A program made the position numbers and the translations under genes. 64,000 nt of DNA, taken from positions 4,402,001-4,466,000 of the forward strand of contig JAMXSV010000003.1 in assembly GCA_027559495.1 (NCBI GenBank). Reading direction: 5' to 3'. How positions within the stretch are numbered: position 1 is the stretch's first letter; each line of letters opens with the position of its first letter. Origin of the DNA: Aurifilum marmelostoma (taxonomy: Eukaryota; Ascomycota; Sordariomycetes; Diaporthales; Cryphonectriaceae). Below are positions 42,562 to 53,171 of this stretch, in pieces. The notes under the pieces are model-generated. The model was not told where the DNA came from. It saw nothing but the letters and a program-made list of their open reading frames with translations, and did no database searches.

Positions 42562-44467
42562 TCAGAGGCGCTCCTTCGCTACACTAACCCTTTTGAGCTC
42601 TGTGTGTGCCTTGACAGCTCGTCGCACTGCAAGGTCCAACATGATCTCCTCGCTGCCTCCCGGCACAGTGAGAGCCTTCACGTCCCGCCAGATTCTCTCC
42701 ACCCGCTCTCCCCGCCCGCCCCGCGTCAAGCCAATTCCTCCCATGATCTGAATCGCATCGCCTGCTACATGTTGCAAGACTATGCCGGCGTGAGCCTTGA
42801 TCTGTGCCGTAGTACCAGCCAAGAGGAATTCAGCTTCGGGGGGCGATAAGGAATGGAGTTGATAGATCAAGCTCTGTCGAACATGCATGATTAGCTATGG
42901 GAATTCCGAGGCTTCAATGTCAATTATGCTGTGGGCAGGAACCAAAAGCTTACTTCGAGCCATGACTGAAGCGCCTCGACCTCCCGGCTCATGTTCGCAA
43001 ACTTGTATCGTATAACAGCTAAGGCTCATGGATCAGATCGGAGTATTATGCTGCTGCTGCTTGTCCATGCACCTACCATGATCTACTAGCGCTTTCCCAA
43101 ATGTCTGTCTCGACAGAGCGTACCTAATCACTGAGTCAATGAAAGAGAACTACACTGCAGAGTGATGGAGTTGCACCGACTGGATCGAGTCCTCAAGGCA
43201 CACCCTTGAACAACGAAGTGCCTGCATACTGATGAACAATCTCTCGTGGTTGAAATTGGAGACCACATATTTGAAGCCCTTGCCTCGCTCTCCCACGACC
43301 ATATCAATCGGAACCTTGACGTCGTCGAAATCAACAAAGGCTGTTCCGGCTGCTGTTGAGCCAGAGACGGTGATATGTCTCGTCGCCAGACCTTCCTGTC
43401 GTGGGACTACCAGTAGCGTAAATCTCCCATCCGGCTCCTTCACCAGTGTAAGGAAGTAGTCGGCATATGTACCCGACGATATCCACTTCCATATAATAGC
43501 GGTTAGCCAGCCTAATCAATGTTGTGCTGGAACAATATAGATGAGCGGTCATATCGGGTTCAATCATAGTACCTTCTTCTGTCCGTTGATAATGAAGTGT
43601 CGACCATCTGCTGTGAGCTTGGCTTCTGTCTGTAGGCCCGCAACATCGGAGCCAGCATCGGGCTCGGTAATGGCCAGAGCTATCCGGGCCTTGCCGCGAA
43701 GCACATCCGGAATCACTCTTTGAGCAACGGTCAGCTATTTCTTTGGCCTTTTTCATCAGGGGCAGATCATCACTTCTCACCGCTCCCTCAATTGTTCGCT
43801 TCCAAAGCGTTGAATAGCCGGGATGGCAAGTGTCTAATCAGCAGGCTGGTGTCAGTTGTTCATCACTACCGAATATACGATTTTGCCGAGGACTCACGAT
43901 CCCTCCGACCAGGCCAATTTCAACACTGCCGAATTTATTCAGTCATGAAGGCACCCTTTAACACGTCAGGGAAGCATAATACAAACCCAACGCCACCAAC
44001 GCGACCAAACTCATCATGAAGGATGAAATCATGAAAACCATCCCATTCCTCCGGGGGGACGTCCCCAATGATCGGATAAGCCCCCCTCCAGTCTTCAGGA
44101 ACTTCTGATCCGGCGCCCATCGGCATGAGGACACCGTCTTGCGCTGCCTTGTGCCATAACTCGGTGGGCAGACTGGCCTCTTGCTCCCAGTCTTGCACAA
44201 AGGGCATGAGATTCTGCGTCTTCGTCAGTCGGCTGCTTGCTACGCTTTTTACTTTGCTTCCTATAGCCCCTGCAAGGAAAAGGGAAAAGAAGTAATTGTG
44301 TTGGTTCTCCGTACTGTCTCGACCCATTTCCGCATTGCATCTCGTAATCGGCGGTGGCTTTCGCGATAGTATGGGCTGGGACAACCCCTTGCCCATGGGG
44401 CTTCAGCATACGGCAGTGTTGAGCCATAAAGCCATCTTGATCTCGTCTTTGGTGTCAGGACCGACAT
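42562..44467 (-). CDS. Acyl-CoA dehydrogenase family protein
   Basis: FAD-dependent acyl-CoA oxidising enzyme, mitochondrial or peroxisomal location unclear. Nine exons: 44467-44315, 44213-43987, 43925-43898, 43833-43781, 43717-43573, 43485-43181, 43123-43077, 43018-42954, 42873-42562. Total 1335 nt, 444 aa, all phases consistent. N-terminal helices: PYAEAPWARGCPSPYYRES, RKWVET, MPFVQDWEQEASLP. Mid domain: FGSEQLRERVIPDVLRGKAR, ALAITEPDAGSDVAGLQTEA, DGRHFIINGQKKWISSGTYA. C-terminal domain: VVGERGKGFKYVVSNFNHER, SRQTFGKALVDH, AGDAIQIMGGIGLTRGGRGE and TVPGGSEEIMLDLAVRR with the expected catalytic Glu region. Exon 3 is a 28-nt microexon (VEIGLVGGI). Its upstream donor is the weak GTTTGT. No mitochondrial presequence is obvious. 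The substrate chain length cannot be read. Confidence 0.9.
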
Positions 44468-45815
44468 TGAGAGCTGGGAGGCTTCGAGATGCAGTGATCT
44501 ACGTCAACGTCGTATTGTTCGATTTGATAGCATGGTGCAAGTCTCACAAAATTCTGAAGGTGTTTCTTTCGCAGGTCTGGTCGCAACTTATGCATCACCG
44601 AAACGAGGTCTCGGTTGTGGTGAATACCGATGGCCCGATGGGGATGCATTAGGGGCTGCCTATTCTTCACTGTGAGGCACGCCCTGCCCCGACATCCGGG
44701 GATTTTACTTTCAATTCCGGCCTACTGGTGCATTCCCGGAGGAGCGGACATATCATTTGAGCTTTCACTCTTTTGTTTTACTTGAAACATGGATGGGAAT
44801 CCGAAAGCAGACGAGAAATACACAATATAAAATATACTGCAGAACACCATTGCTTTCATATTCCGGCTTTGGTGATCTGGTAGGATTTGTGGTGTGCCCG
44901 CGTTGAATATCACTGCCGCAAAATTTCTGCATAACAATACCTGTCATCCCCAACCCGATATATGTTTTATGGTCTTTTGATTATGTAGATTGTTTTTACT
45001 TCTGTCTTCACGCTGTGCTGCCTCCTCCTCTCTGCACAATCGGTAACCTAAGCAATTGACCGAATTTACTGCCGGCTTGAACACCTCGTGGGATGGAATC
45101 AATGTCCCCAGCCACATGCTCAATAATTTAACACTCCTCTGGAATGCATGATCTGGTGGTGGCCACTCATAGGCACATGAGAACTCCTAACGAGACTTTT
45201 GCGCAATTATGTCGAATGCAGGCGCGCCTGTCCCCTGATCCGAGCCTGATGGTGCAGTGGCCAGATCTGTCCGGGCACTTGTCACCTGCAGGATTCGTTA
45301 CAGGGCACTCCAGGCGAATGTAATGATTTGGCACAGCGGGTCTGCAGGCCTGTCAGAGGCTCACCGCGAAGTGGATCAGTACCTCTTCTCACCCTTGACA
45401 GACCTTCCATGTTGCATAACATTTACAGCTACTTATAATGGTGATGTGAAGGAACGTATAAGTATCGATTCGTCTCTCATGCTCATCTTCCACAGACTTT
45501 TGAAGGTTATCATCTACTTGAGGAGTGTTCGAGGGACAGGGCTTGAAAAGGAACCACCAGCTACTGATAAGGCTTGGCAGTCCACAATAAGCTCGGCTGG
45601 TTAATCAGTCCGTCTTTGTCGCCAACCCCAACATGTGTTTTATCATCAGCTCAACCAGGTCCTGCGAGATAATCGATGACACTCAAATGCACAGTCCTCT
45701 GTAGATTCTGTGAACTAGAGAGCTGGTGATTTGGCTTCCAAAAACCGCGAGTCTGCCAGCAACGTCATAACGGGCAACTTCCTTGGTGTGGGCGGCCGCC
45801 ACGGTCCTTGCAGCA
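44468..45815. other. Intergenic, 1.3 kb, no supported gene
   Basis: Divergent promoter space between the acyl-CoA dehydrogenase (minus) and the 594-aa secreted protein (plus). Short frames here have no recognisable motif. Confidence 0.5.
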
Positions 45816-47600
45816 ATGCTTCTGGCTTTGGCAGCGGCCAGCTGCATGGCCGGGATAGCGACGTCCTCCTCGCCAGCTTGGGATCATCTACCGAATATCC
45901 AGGCCGCCGAAGACCATGCCTTTGCCTTCTTCAACTCCATCCATTCAGCTCTGAGACAGTGGGGCTCTTCAGTTCACCACAACGGCGTCTCGTTTTATCT
46001 GGCACAGGCGCCACAGGGCAGCGTCTTTTACCACGGCGGACATAGCCCGGATCGGCCGTCAAGCTACGAATGGCTTGCCTTCGAAGTCGAGCATGCAGCT
46101 AGTTTTGCCACATCACTCGAGCCTCTCGATGACCCCCATTGGCCCCGCGCCGACCGTGAGAAGCCACCATTCATGACCAGTCCCCGCAACGAGGTCTTGT
46201 TCTGGCACCAGGCCTCTCGTCATGTCATAGCATCAGAGGTTCACGCTTACCAGGGACGGCAATCGGACCTCGATTCTTCGCCGCAAAGACCACTCCACAC
46301 AGTAGAAGGATTTCAGCATACAACAAGCGACGATGATGACAACGACGACGACGAAAAGAGACCAAACCCCCTTCCTCCCATTTTTGACAAGTATATACGC
46401 GGCTATTACCAGATCTACCGTGCCAACCGTCCACTCAATCTACTCTACATCGACGGCGAAAGTGCAGCAAAATGCACACTGGGCCCGATGGATAGCCAGG
46501 ACCTTATCCTGTTAGGCTGGGACAAGGTCAGATCTGACCCAGGAAAGAGCCTTTTCAAGGAGGGGGATCGCGCAAAAGAGATGTGCTCCATGGCGAAAGA
46601 GTGGGCTTTTACCGCAGGAGGCAAAATTGACGGCTTCATTCGGATGGAAGCGGGCTTCGAGATAATCTATTGCGACTTTTCCCCTACGGGCGGACTGGAT
46701 CTGGAGTCTGTACAAGCCACACCTTTCAGCAACGAAACCGGCATCGACGATGACACGGATGACTGGAGACAGACACGAAACATTAACGAGACATATTCAG
46801 GGTGGTTTCGTGCTTCTGCCGCGCGATTTCACGGCCACCCAGCGGGTCGTATCGATATTGACTGGAGCAGCATGGTCTCAGCCTTTGCATACGACATGAA
46901 CTTGTCGAATCCCGACCCGAGCAGGTCAGATCTACCCAGAGTCCTCAGCGCCACCACGGACGATATCAACAACGTTCGCTCCAGGCTCAGAAATGTGGTG
47001 CTCGAACGCGGAGGAAAGCATGCTAGCGAGAAGGGTGTGATAAACTGGCAGAGCATAACGGACAAGATCGTGACGCGCTTCAGCCAACGTCTGTGGGTAA
47101 TGGACAACACGGAAATGGACGAAGGCGATCTCATCGCTTCTATCGGCAACCTCATTGATCCTTTCACTAGCTATATCGACCGTGAGCCCATGGCTGAGCT
47201 GCGCGCCTTCAACAGGTGTGCACTGCACTACCTGAATGAAGGACAGCTCCACCAAGAAGGCTCATGGACACCCGAGGACGAGGTCATTGCGGCAGCACTC
47301 GCGACGGTGTCAAAAAGGATATGCAGCTCTCTTTTCGCTGCTCGGGATGTCCTGCGGTCCAACGAGACCACGAGTGCTGACTTTTCATCACCTTTGGAGG
47401 AGGCTCAGGCCATCGTCCGGCAGCTCACTTCGGCACTCGCCTGGAGCACCTGGAAGGAGTGTGGGCCGTGTGCGCAAGATGAGATCTGTTCGATTCCTAT
47501 GTTTCCGGTGGGAACCAAGGAAGATTACGCTCACCCAAGATGTAAGAAGCCGTTACAGCTTCTCGAGAGCAGTGAATATTGGCAACTCGGGAGGTTGTAG
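45816..47600 (+). CDS. Large secreted fungal protein of unknown function (594 aa)
   Basis: No named domain recognised, although sentences such as RPLNLLYIDGESAAKCTLG, LGPMDSQDLILLGWDK and GGKIDGFIRMEAGFEIIYCD recall an uncharacterised family of secreted ascomycete proteins. The open frame extends 33 nt further upstream but has no ATG there before a stop, so the ATG at 45816 is used; it starts a signal peptide (MLLALAAASCMAGIATS). Features: an acidic run DDDDNDDDEKR near residue 165, the conserved-looking FDKYIRGYYQIYRANRPLNL, several sequons, and a C-terminal Cys group CGPCAQDEICSI. Single exon, intact. Probably extracellular or wall-associated; function unknown. Confidence 0.82.
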   Translation: MLLALAAASCMAGIATSSSPAWDHLPNIQAAEDHAFAFFNSIHSALRQWGSSVHHNGVSFYLAQAPQGSVFYHGGHSPDRPSSYEWLAFEVEHAASFATSLEPLDDPHWPRADREKPPFMTSPRNEVLFWHQASRHVIASEVHAYQGRQSDLDSSPQRPLHTVEGFQHTTSDDDDNDDDEKRPNPLPPIFDKYIRGYYQIYRANRPLNLLYIDGESAAKCTLGPMDSQDLILLGWDKVRSDPGKSLFKEGDRAKEMCSMAKEWAFTAGGKIDGFIRMEAGFEIIYCDFSPTGGLDLESVQATPFSNETGIDDDTDDWRQTRNINETYSGWFRASAARFHGHPAGRIDIDWSSMVSAFAYDMNLSNPDPSRSDLPRVLSATTDDINNVRSRLRNVVLERGGKHASEKGVINWQSITDKIVTRFSQRLWVMDNTEMDEGDLIASIGNLIDPFTSYIDREPMAELRAFNRCALHYLNEGQLHQEGSWTPEDEVIAAALATVSKRICSSLFAARDVLRSNETTSADFSSPLEEAQAIVRQLTSALAWSTWKECGPCAQDEICSIPMFPVGTKEDYAHPRCKKPLQLLESSEYWQLGRL

Positions 47601-48341
47601 CACGTCGTGGATCCGATATCCTGGCATATTTATAACAACGGTCGACCTCTTATACTGCTTATCGAGGAACTTTAGTTACGAATACGAAAGTTTTGTTTCG
47701 TGAATATGAGGTGGCCAGATACAAATTAGATCTACATTACGAGCAGAACCTTGGAATATATAAAATGCCGGTAGATCGTCAGTAAATGATTCAATAAACG
47801 CGCGTGGTCTGGTCCTACAATTCTCATGACTGACCAATTTATAAGCCGTGCCACGCTCTCTAAACGCTATACCTTGAGACTGGCGTACTCGCTCGCAGAT
47901 ATTAATCCCTCTTCCTCGTAAGACAAGAAGCTGGTGCTAAACGGAGTCAGTTCCAGTCATGAGATGACGACAGCAAAATCAAAGACACCAAGAGTTAAGG
48001 TCGTCTGTGAAGACCCTAACCCTGATTTTTCATCCTCCCATCGTGAAATCTTTGGCAGTTTACCCTCTTTCTGTTGTCCGGGCTCAGAGTTCATTCCTCA
48101 ACAACAAGCCCCCTCCACCGCGAAAATCTTCAACTTCACCCCAGCAAGACCTGGGAACGAAACAACAACAACTATTGATCGCTCTCCAGCTAGCCAAGTC
48201 GTCAAAGGGCACAGTCATGGCATGAGCTCGTCGGCCAGGCCATTCGTTAGGGGCTTGTGATCGCGTCTCAACAATTCAATTCGATATCAAAAGAAGCTGC
48301 ATTTGCCTCAACACTGCATCCATAACACCTCCAAGGAAAGT
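47601..48341. other. Intergenic, 741 nt, nothing recognised
   Basis: Contains the promoter of the Rieske-domain gene. A 108-codon frame at 47934-48260 shows no motif. Confidence 0.5.
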
Positions 48342-48981
48342 ATGGCAGCATTTTTTAGCCCTTTTTCGCGGTCACGGGCTGGAAATGCGTGGTTTCGAGT
48401 CGGCTTGGCGTCGTCCTTTCCAGACATCAAAGGCGACGATGGCGCACTGATAAGAGACATGCGCCCATGTGCGCAAGACGAAGAGCAGCGACCTTCCTGC
48501 AGGATCTTCTACGTCCCGAAAGAGGACAGTTCAAAGGCCACTGAGTTGCATCTCGGCGACCCGAGATCACTCCCAGAGGCTGGAGGTCTACAGGACCAAG
48601 TGATGGTGTTTCAGTACAAGGGCAAATTCCATGCTATCAATCATGTCAGTGATGCAATATCATCCTTGTTGGAAAACAAAAAGGGATCAGTGTGTTGCTG
48701 ACACAGAGAAACAGGAATGCCCTCACTCGTCGTACCCTTTGTCGAACGGGGCACCCTTCGACATTGAGGATTTCGGCATCATCTGGAGCTCCGGCATTAC
48801 GTGTCCAAAGCACGGGTGGTCGTTTGACCTGAGCAGCGGCCGGGGAGACCGTGGCAATTACAAGCTTCAAATATGGGAAATTGAGCTGCGGCCTGTGACG
48901 GGTTTGGGCTGTGATGCCGTCATAGACGGAGGGGAACAGAACCAGGAGGTCTGGGTGAGAAGAAAGCAAAGAATGGGCTAA
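48342..48981 (+). CDS. Rieske [2Fe-2S] domain protein
   Basis: Small iron-sulphur protein of 189 aa; by family an electron carrier or ferredoxin-like component. Exons 48342-48644 and 48715-48981, separated by a 70-nt intron (donor GTCAGT, branch TGCTGAC, acceptor GAAACAG). The first cluster half follows the junction, reading AINH-ECPHSSYPLSNG with Cys-x-His. The second half is GITCPKHGWSFDLSSGRGDR with Cys-x2-His. Between them lies FDIEDFGIIWSS, and the domain ends with NYKLQIWEIELRP. The N-terminal ~75 residues are variable and hydrophilic (SFPDIKGD, RIFYVPKEDS). No catalytic mononuclear-iron domain is attached, so it is not a complete oxygenase. A more upstream in-frame ATG at 48303 was not chosen because its context and added residues look non-coding. 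Confidence 0.88.
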
Positions 48982-49164
48982 TCACCTTCAAATGAAGGCG
49001 GACTACAACATCTAGTCACACTCGTAATTCCGCGTACAAGACACATATAAGCAGACATATAGCTGAGGCTTGGTAAGGTAGCTCGATATGAACGCTGTAG
49101 AACTCAGAACAGCTGAAAAGAATACCTGCTTCCGATACACCAGGTTCTGTTTTCTCATCTAGCG

Positions 49165-50600
49165 TTAGGTGAAGAAAGTTCCCTTGAATGCTGCAGCAAC
49201 TTGCTCCGCAACGAGCTCATGGACTTGGCGGCCAGTGGTCAGCATTTGTTTGTCTTCCTACATAGGATTAGCAAGGGCTTTTGATCATTGGCTTACTGGC
49301 TAGTGCAGGGTGGTAGTTGTTCCACCAGAGACACGTAGTGCCGTCGTCATCGTAGCAGGTTGCATTCGTCGCGCCGTATGCTTGCGGGTCATCGATCGCA
49401 GTCTGGAACGGAATCGTCGTGTTTACAATCTTGGCAGTCACACCGGAATTTGTCGAGGTGAAGTTGGCGAGATTGCTGGCCAGAAGGCTGTTGTATTGAG
49501 CTATGACGACGGCTTCTTGGGCATCGACATCTGCTCCATAGGAAAGCATGAATGGCGTCTCTTGGATTGCTGCATTGGTGACAATTAGTCAGTCTGATCA
49601 ACTACTAACGAGCAGCCCTGGGAAAGGACTGAGTCTTACGCGGAACACTGAGAAGCACAAAGTAGCGGGCCCCAGCGTTGTACATGATCTGGAGCTGGTC
49701 AAAGTACACGACCATGATAGCGTTCAGAATGTCGGTCACACTACTCTCATAGTACGAGTTTCCGACATCGTTCACCCCCATCCACACACCAAACAAGGTG
49801 TTGTTCGATGTCCATGGCGTTGTGGAGGGGTGAGAAGCAATGCTGTCGCTGAACTCGGTTGTCTGGTCTACAAAGCTGAGGATGCCCGCCTCATAGGGTG
49901 CAACGAGATCTGAATCGGTGGTGGCGCCTCCATAGGCAAAGTTGTAATTCAACATGAGCGTGAGGTTGTACTCTGTGATGAGATCGTCAATCCAGTTCTT
50001 TCCGCTGGTCGTGGTGTAGCCAGGGAATGCAGGGTTGCCCAGCGGGTTCGAAGCATCTGGTAGAGGACCAGTGGTGATGTTGAATCCAGTCTGCGAGTAT
50101 GAATCTCCGCTGATTGAAGGCCCTGTTAGTATCACAAGTGTTTACCGGAGTGGATCACATGTGTGTTTGTCTGGCTCACAACGTGATAAAATATTGCGTT
50201 GCTGAGCTGGAAGCAGCTGAAGACGTGTTTGTCGCAATAGAGGATGTCGTCGACGTCGAGACTACCAAAGAAGAAGAGGCAGAGGTGCTCGCAGCCGGCG
50301 TCGTGGTGGCTACTACGGCCGTGGAGGTGGAGCTGCTTGCCACAGTTCCAGTCGCCGGTACACACTGGTCTGACGTGATCGATCGCTTGGTTCAGTATGT
50401 ACGCTTAAGCATAGACTTACTTACTGAGATAAAAAAACAAAAAACTTACAGTAGTATGCATTGTCAGACATGCACGTAGCCCCTGCAGCACAAACTGTTG
50501 AGCCGGTGAAGCCTATTCCACCGCATTGCGCGTATAGCGACTGATCTGCTGAGGCCACGGCACTCAATAAAGCGGACAAGGAGAGGTGCTTTTTGGCCAT
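49165..50600 (-). CDS. Secreted GDSL esterase (CE16-like acetylesterase) with N-terminal CBM1
   Basis: Plant cell-wall acting exo-deacetylase type. Exons 50600-50450, 50369-50180, 50109-49640, 49569-49297, 49253-49165 give 390 aa. A signal peptide (MAKKHLSLSALLSAVASA) is followed by a CBM1 cellulose-binding module: SLYAQCGGIGFTGSTVCAAG, ATCMSDNAYY, QCVPA. Next comes a ~50-residue Ser/Thr/Ala linker. The catalytic domain starts FGDSYSQTGFN (block I Ser) and has NYNFAYGGATTDSDLV, LFGVWMGVNDVGNSYY (block III Asn/Asp), SVPPIQETPFML and WWNNYHPALAN with the His. Exon 3 begins exactly at the GDSY motif, using the acceptor TCAATCAG. The phases of all five exons agree. It should bind cellulose and remove acetyl groups from short oligosaccharides, by analogy with CE16. 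Confidence 0.92.
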
Positions 50601-51699
50601 ATTGATTTCCTTGCCGAGTTCTGTGAGGGGACGATCATGGAGTGTCTCTTGTAGGGAGGCTTTTGTGCCGAGACCTTTGTCATTATATCCCCAGCATCAC
50701 GGACACGTTGGGTCCTGTATCGCGTGCCGGTCTCCGGCCCAGAGGCTCGGGGTTTTATGTGGAACTGCTACTACCCACGACCGCGAAAAAAAGCATCGCC
50801 GAGGCAAATGCTTCTGCATTCCGGGTTCGATGTGACCATTGGCGGGTAATTTACATTATTGTCCCCCGGCTGCTGCGTGGAGACGACGGCGCTTGATACT
50901 ACGCAGGTTATTCGGAAGAACTCGACCGTGGTTTTCCAGCCTGTCTAGGCCACCGGCCCGGCCAGCCGTAGAGAGCATGCAGCTCATAGTATTCACTCAC
51001 GTAGTCCTCATTACATCGTCTCTGGCGTTCCATGATTACAGCCCGCTCAGCATTCGTTTGCACGGACAATATCCCCTTTATTGTCTATAAGCCTAGGAGA
51101 ATTTTGTCGAAAGTTCACTGTCTATGACGGTGGTATGGTGTGCCATGCATGCACATTTAAACGTATGGTGTCAGAAATAAATTGAGTGGGCCGCAACGAA
51201 GTGTCCCGCTGCCGTTTCCCAGTTGTGCTGTAACACCAGCAATCAAACCTTCCCCCTGAAAATTGATTAGCCTTGGGATGGCCAATACTTCACCAAGGTG
51301 GGAATACCCTGTCAACCCTTAGCACAAAGAATACATCCCTGGTGTCCAGTTCTATCCTGAGCAGTCATTGTGCTCGCAGAGGACCGAGAACCATGCTCGA
51401 GAATCATGTCTCCTGCTGTAGCCGGGGGTTATGAAAATGACAAAATAACAGCCATGGTTGTGTGCGCTAAGTTGTGAGCATTTTGACCCTTTGACACCCA
51501 AACTCCGTCATCCATTATGCTCATACAGCATTGCGAGTTGAGTCTCCAGGTGAGTTCGAGTAATTACCAACGATGGGCGAAGCAGACTCTACTCAATTTC
51601 CAATACATAAACATCGAGATGGAACGAATGCCATGGTGGGATGCGCAATGCGTTGATTACTTGTACAGTAGGCGCTCCACCTCTGCTCATACAAGGCCT
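50601..51699. other. Intergenic, 1.1 kb, no supported gene
   Basis: Promoter side of the CE16-like gene and 3' region of the amidotransferase gene. No coding motif. Confidence 0.5.
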
Positions 51700-52686
51700 T
51701 CACTGAAGTTCTACCGATGCTCTTGGGGTGAGCACTTCCTCCCAAAGTCCTGTCTGTTCTCGTGATTTTCGAACAGCCGCCTGCTCATCCTCCAGGAACC
51801 GTACTACCATCTCAGCCATCAAGTCGCCGTCGTCCTTGGCTTCGTCGGAATTAGTCACTGGAGCATGGCCACAGGACGAACTTCCTTGGAGATCATCGTC
51901 CGCACCAAATATTCTCATTGTCTCTCGGCCTTCAAACTTGTCAAATTCAAAATGCCCTTGGAGTGTGAGCACACGCCCTGGATGATAAACACCTTGTACT
52001 AAGCAATGCGGCGTAGAACCCACCAGGGTCCAGGGGCTAGGCAGCGAGGTAGCTGATGGTGGGAGTACCACCTGATCAGCATGGACGAACTGCAAACGCA
52101 TCTTTGGTGGCAATGTCAAAGCCGTAGTATGGAAGGACTGCTCAGCATGGCCAGAATCGATATCTTCAGCTTCTGGGCTGGGAAGCCGACCAAAACCCTC
52201 ATTCCGAGCAGCCATCAGACGCTGACTGAATGCTTTCATAAAGTCACTGGTGAATTCCACGTCGCTGACACCGACCTCCCAGCCATTCGGATGCTTTTCA
52301 ACACGAGCGCCACAGCCTCTCAACAAGGCCTGGCATATAAGGTGATGTCCAAAGCAGCTGCCGAATATCCTGATTTCTGAACTGCCTTCGTATAAAGAAA
52401 TCAGATAGTGTTCGAGTGTCCGAATCCAAGGCTCGTCATCATACGATGATGCAGACGACGCAGTGACCATAACCGCATCAAAGTCGTATATCGACGCAGG
52501 GTATTCACCGTGGACTACGTCGAAAACCTTATGCTCGATCGAAAGGTCTGCCGACAGTCTAGATGCGGCCGCAGCCAAGACATATTGCAGAATGTCGCCA
52601 AAGGTGCCCATATCGGCGTATGTGTTCGGAATGGAAGTATCGGCATTCAGCATAGCGATCCGGATAAGACGACGTTGAACAGTCAT
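51700..52686 (-). CDS. Class I glutamine amidotransferase-like protein
   Basis: Single exon, 328 aa from the ATG at 52686. The frame extends 24 codons further upstream (to 52758), but that part is Lys/Arg/Ser-rich and looks like 5' leader. Class I GATase fold: an N-terminal strand RLIRIAMLNAD, a Rossmann-like segment YDFDAVMVTASSASSYDDEP, and the nucleophile elbow IFGSCFGHHLICQAL with Cys 111. The His-Glu pair is in LTLQGHFEFDKFEG. The segment NGWEVGVSDVEFT is also typical of the fungal stand-alone GMP-synthase-like group. No synthetase domain is fused, so the acceptor reaction is unknown; some relatives act as gamma-glutamyl peptidases. The C-terminus (EDEQAAVRKSREQ) is helical and charged. 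Confidence 0.9.
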   Translation of the reverse strand: MTVQRRLIRIAMLNADTSIPNTYADMGTFGDILQYVLAAAASRLSADLSIEHKVFDVVHGEYPASIYDFDAVMVTASSASSYDDEPWIRTLEHYLISLYEGSSEIRIFGSCFGHHLICQALLRGCGARVEKHPNGWEVGVSDVEFTSDFMKAFSQRLMAARNEGFGRLPSPEAEDIDSGHAEQSFHTTALTLPPKMRLQFVHADQVVLPPSATSLPSPWTLVGSTPHCLVQGVYHPGRVLTLQGHFEFDKFEGRETMRIFGADDDLQGSSSCGHAPVTNSDEAKDDGDLMAEMVVRFLEDEQAAVRKSREQTGLWEEVLTPRASVELQ

Positions 52687-53171
52687 TTTGATTTCCTCCT
52701 TCCGGGTGTAGATTGTTTCGTCCTTCACAGATTTCCGGCTGGTCTGGCTTCGATTCACAGTCTGCTATTGCTGCGTCGGGTACAACGTCGCCGGGCAAGA
52801 TGGGTGTGGTGGAGGTCTGGGGGCCTGGGAGTTGCGCACACGAGAAAATTGCCATTCTCAACTCAGAAAACATAAATCATGTACGACTATCAAGAATATA
52901 GATGTATGAAGACAATGCTTCTGACAATAGCTCACCGCCAAATGAGTGGGCCCATATAAGGGGATGAAGATCCACCGCCCAGCACTCGCCGTCTCGCTCT
53001 TGAGGTCGAACGATAGACGGGTCACTTCGAATTTCTCCCCAGTGTTGTCTCGCCCAATGTTATCACAACAAAGGACAAGACTTTCGGCCAGTGCCTCGCT
53101 TTCATAGAAGCAATGATTGACTGTGCCAGACTGCCACCAGAGCACATTGAAAAGGTAGGACAGGGGCACGT
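52687..53171. other. Spacer with no supported gene
   Basis: 485 nt between the amidotransferase start and the alcohol dehydrogenase stop, both on the minus strand; probably the amidotransferase promoter. Confidence 0.5.

Noticed and set aside
45783..45815. N-terminal extension of the 594-aa secreted protein
   Set aside because: The extension has no ATG, a stop codon lies just upstream in frame, and the signal peptide starts well at the ATG at 45816.
48303..48341. Upstream ATG as start of the Rieske protein
   Set aside because: It adds 13 residues of unlikely composition (MPQHCIHNTSKES); the ATG at 48342 is followed by protein-like sequence.
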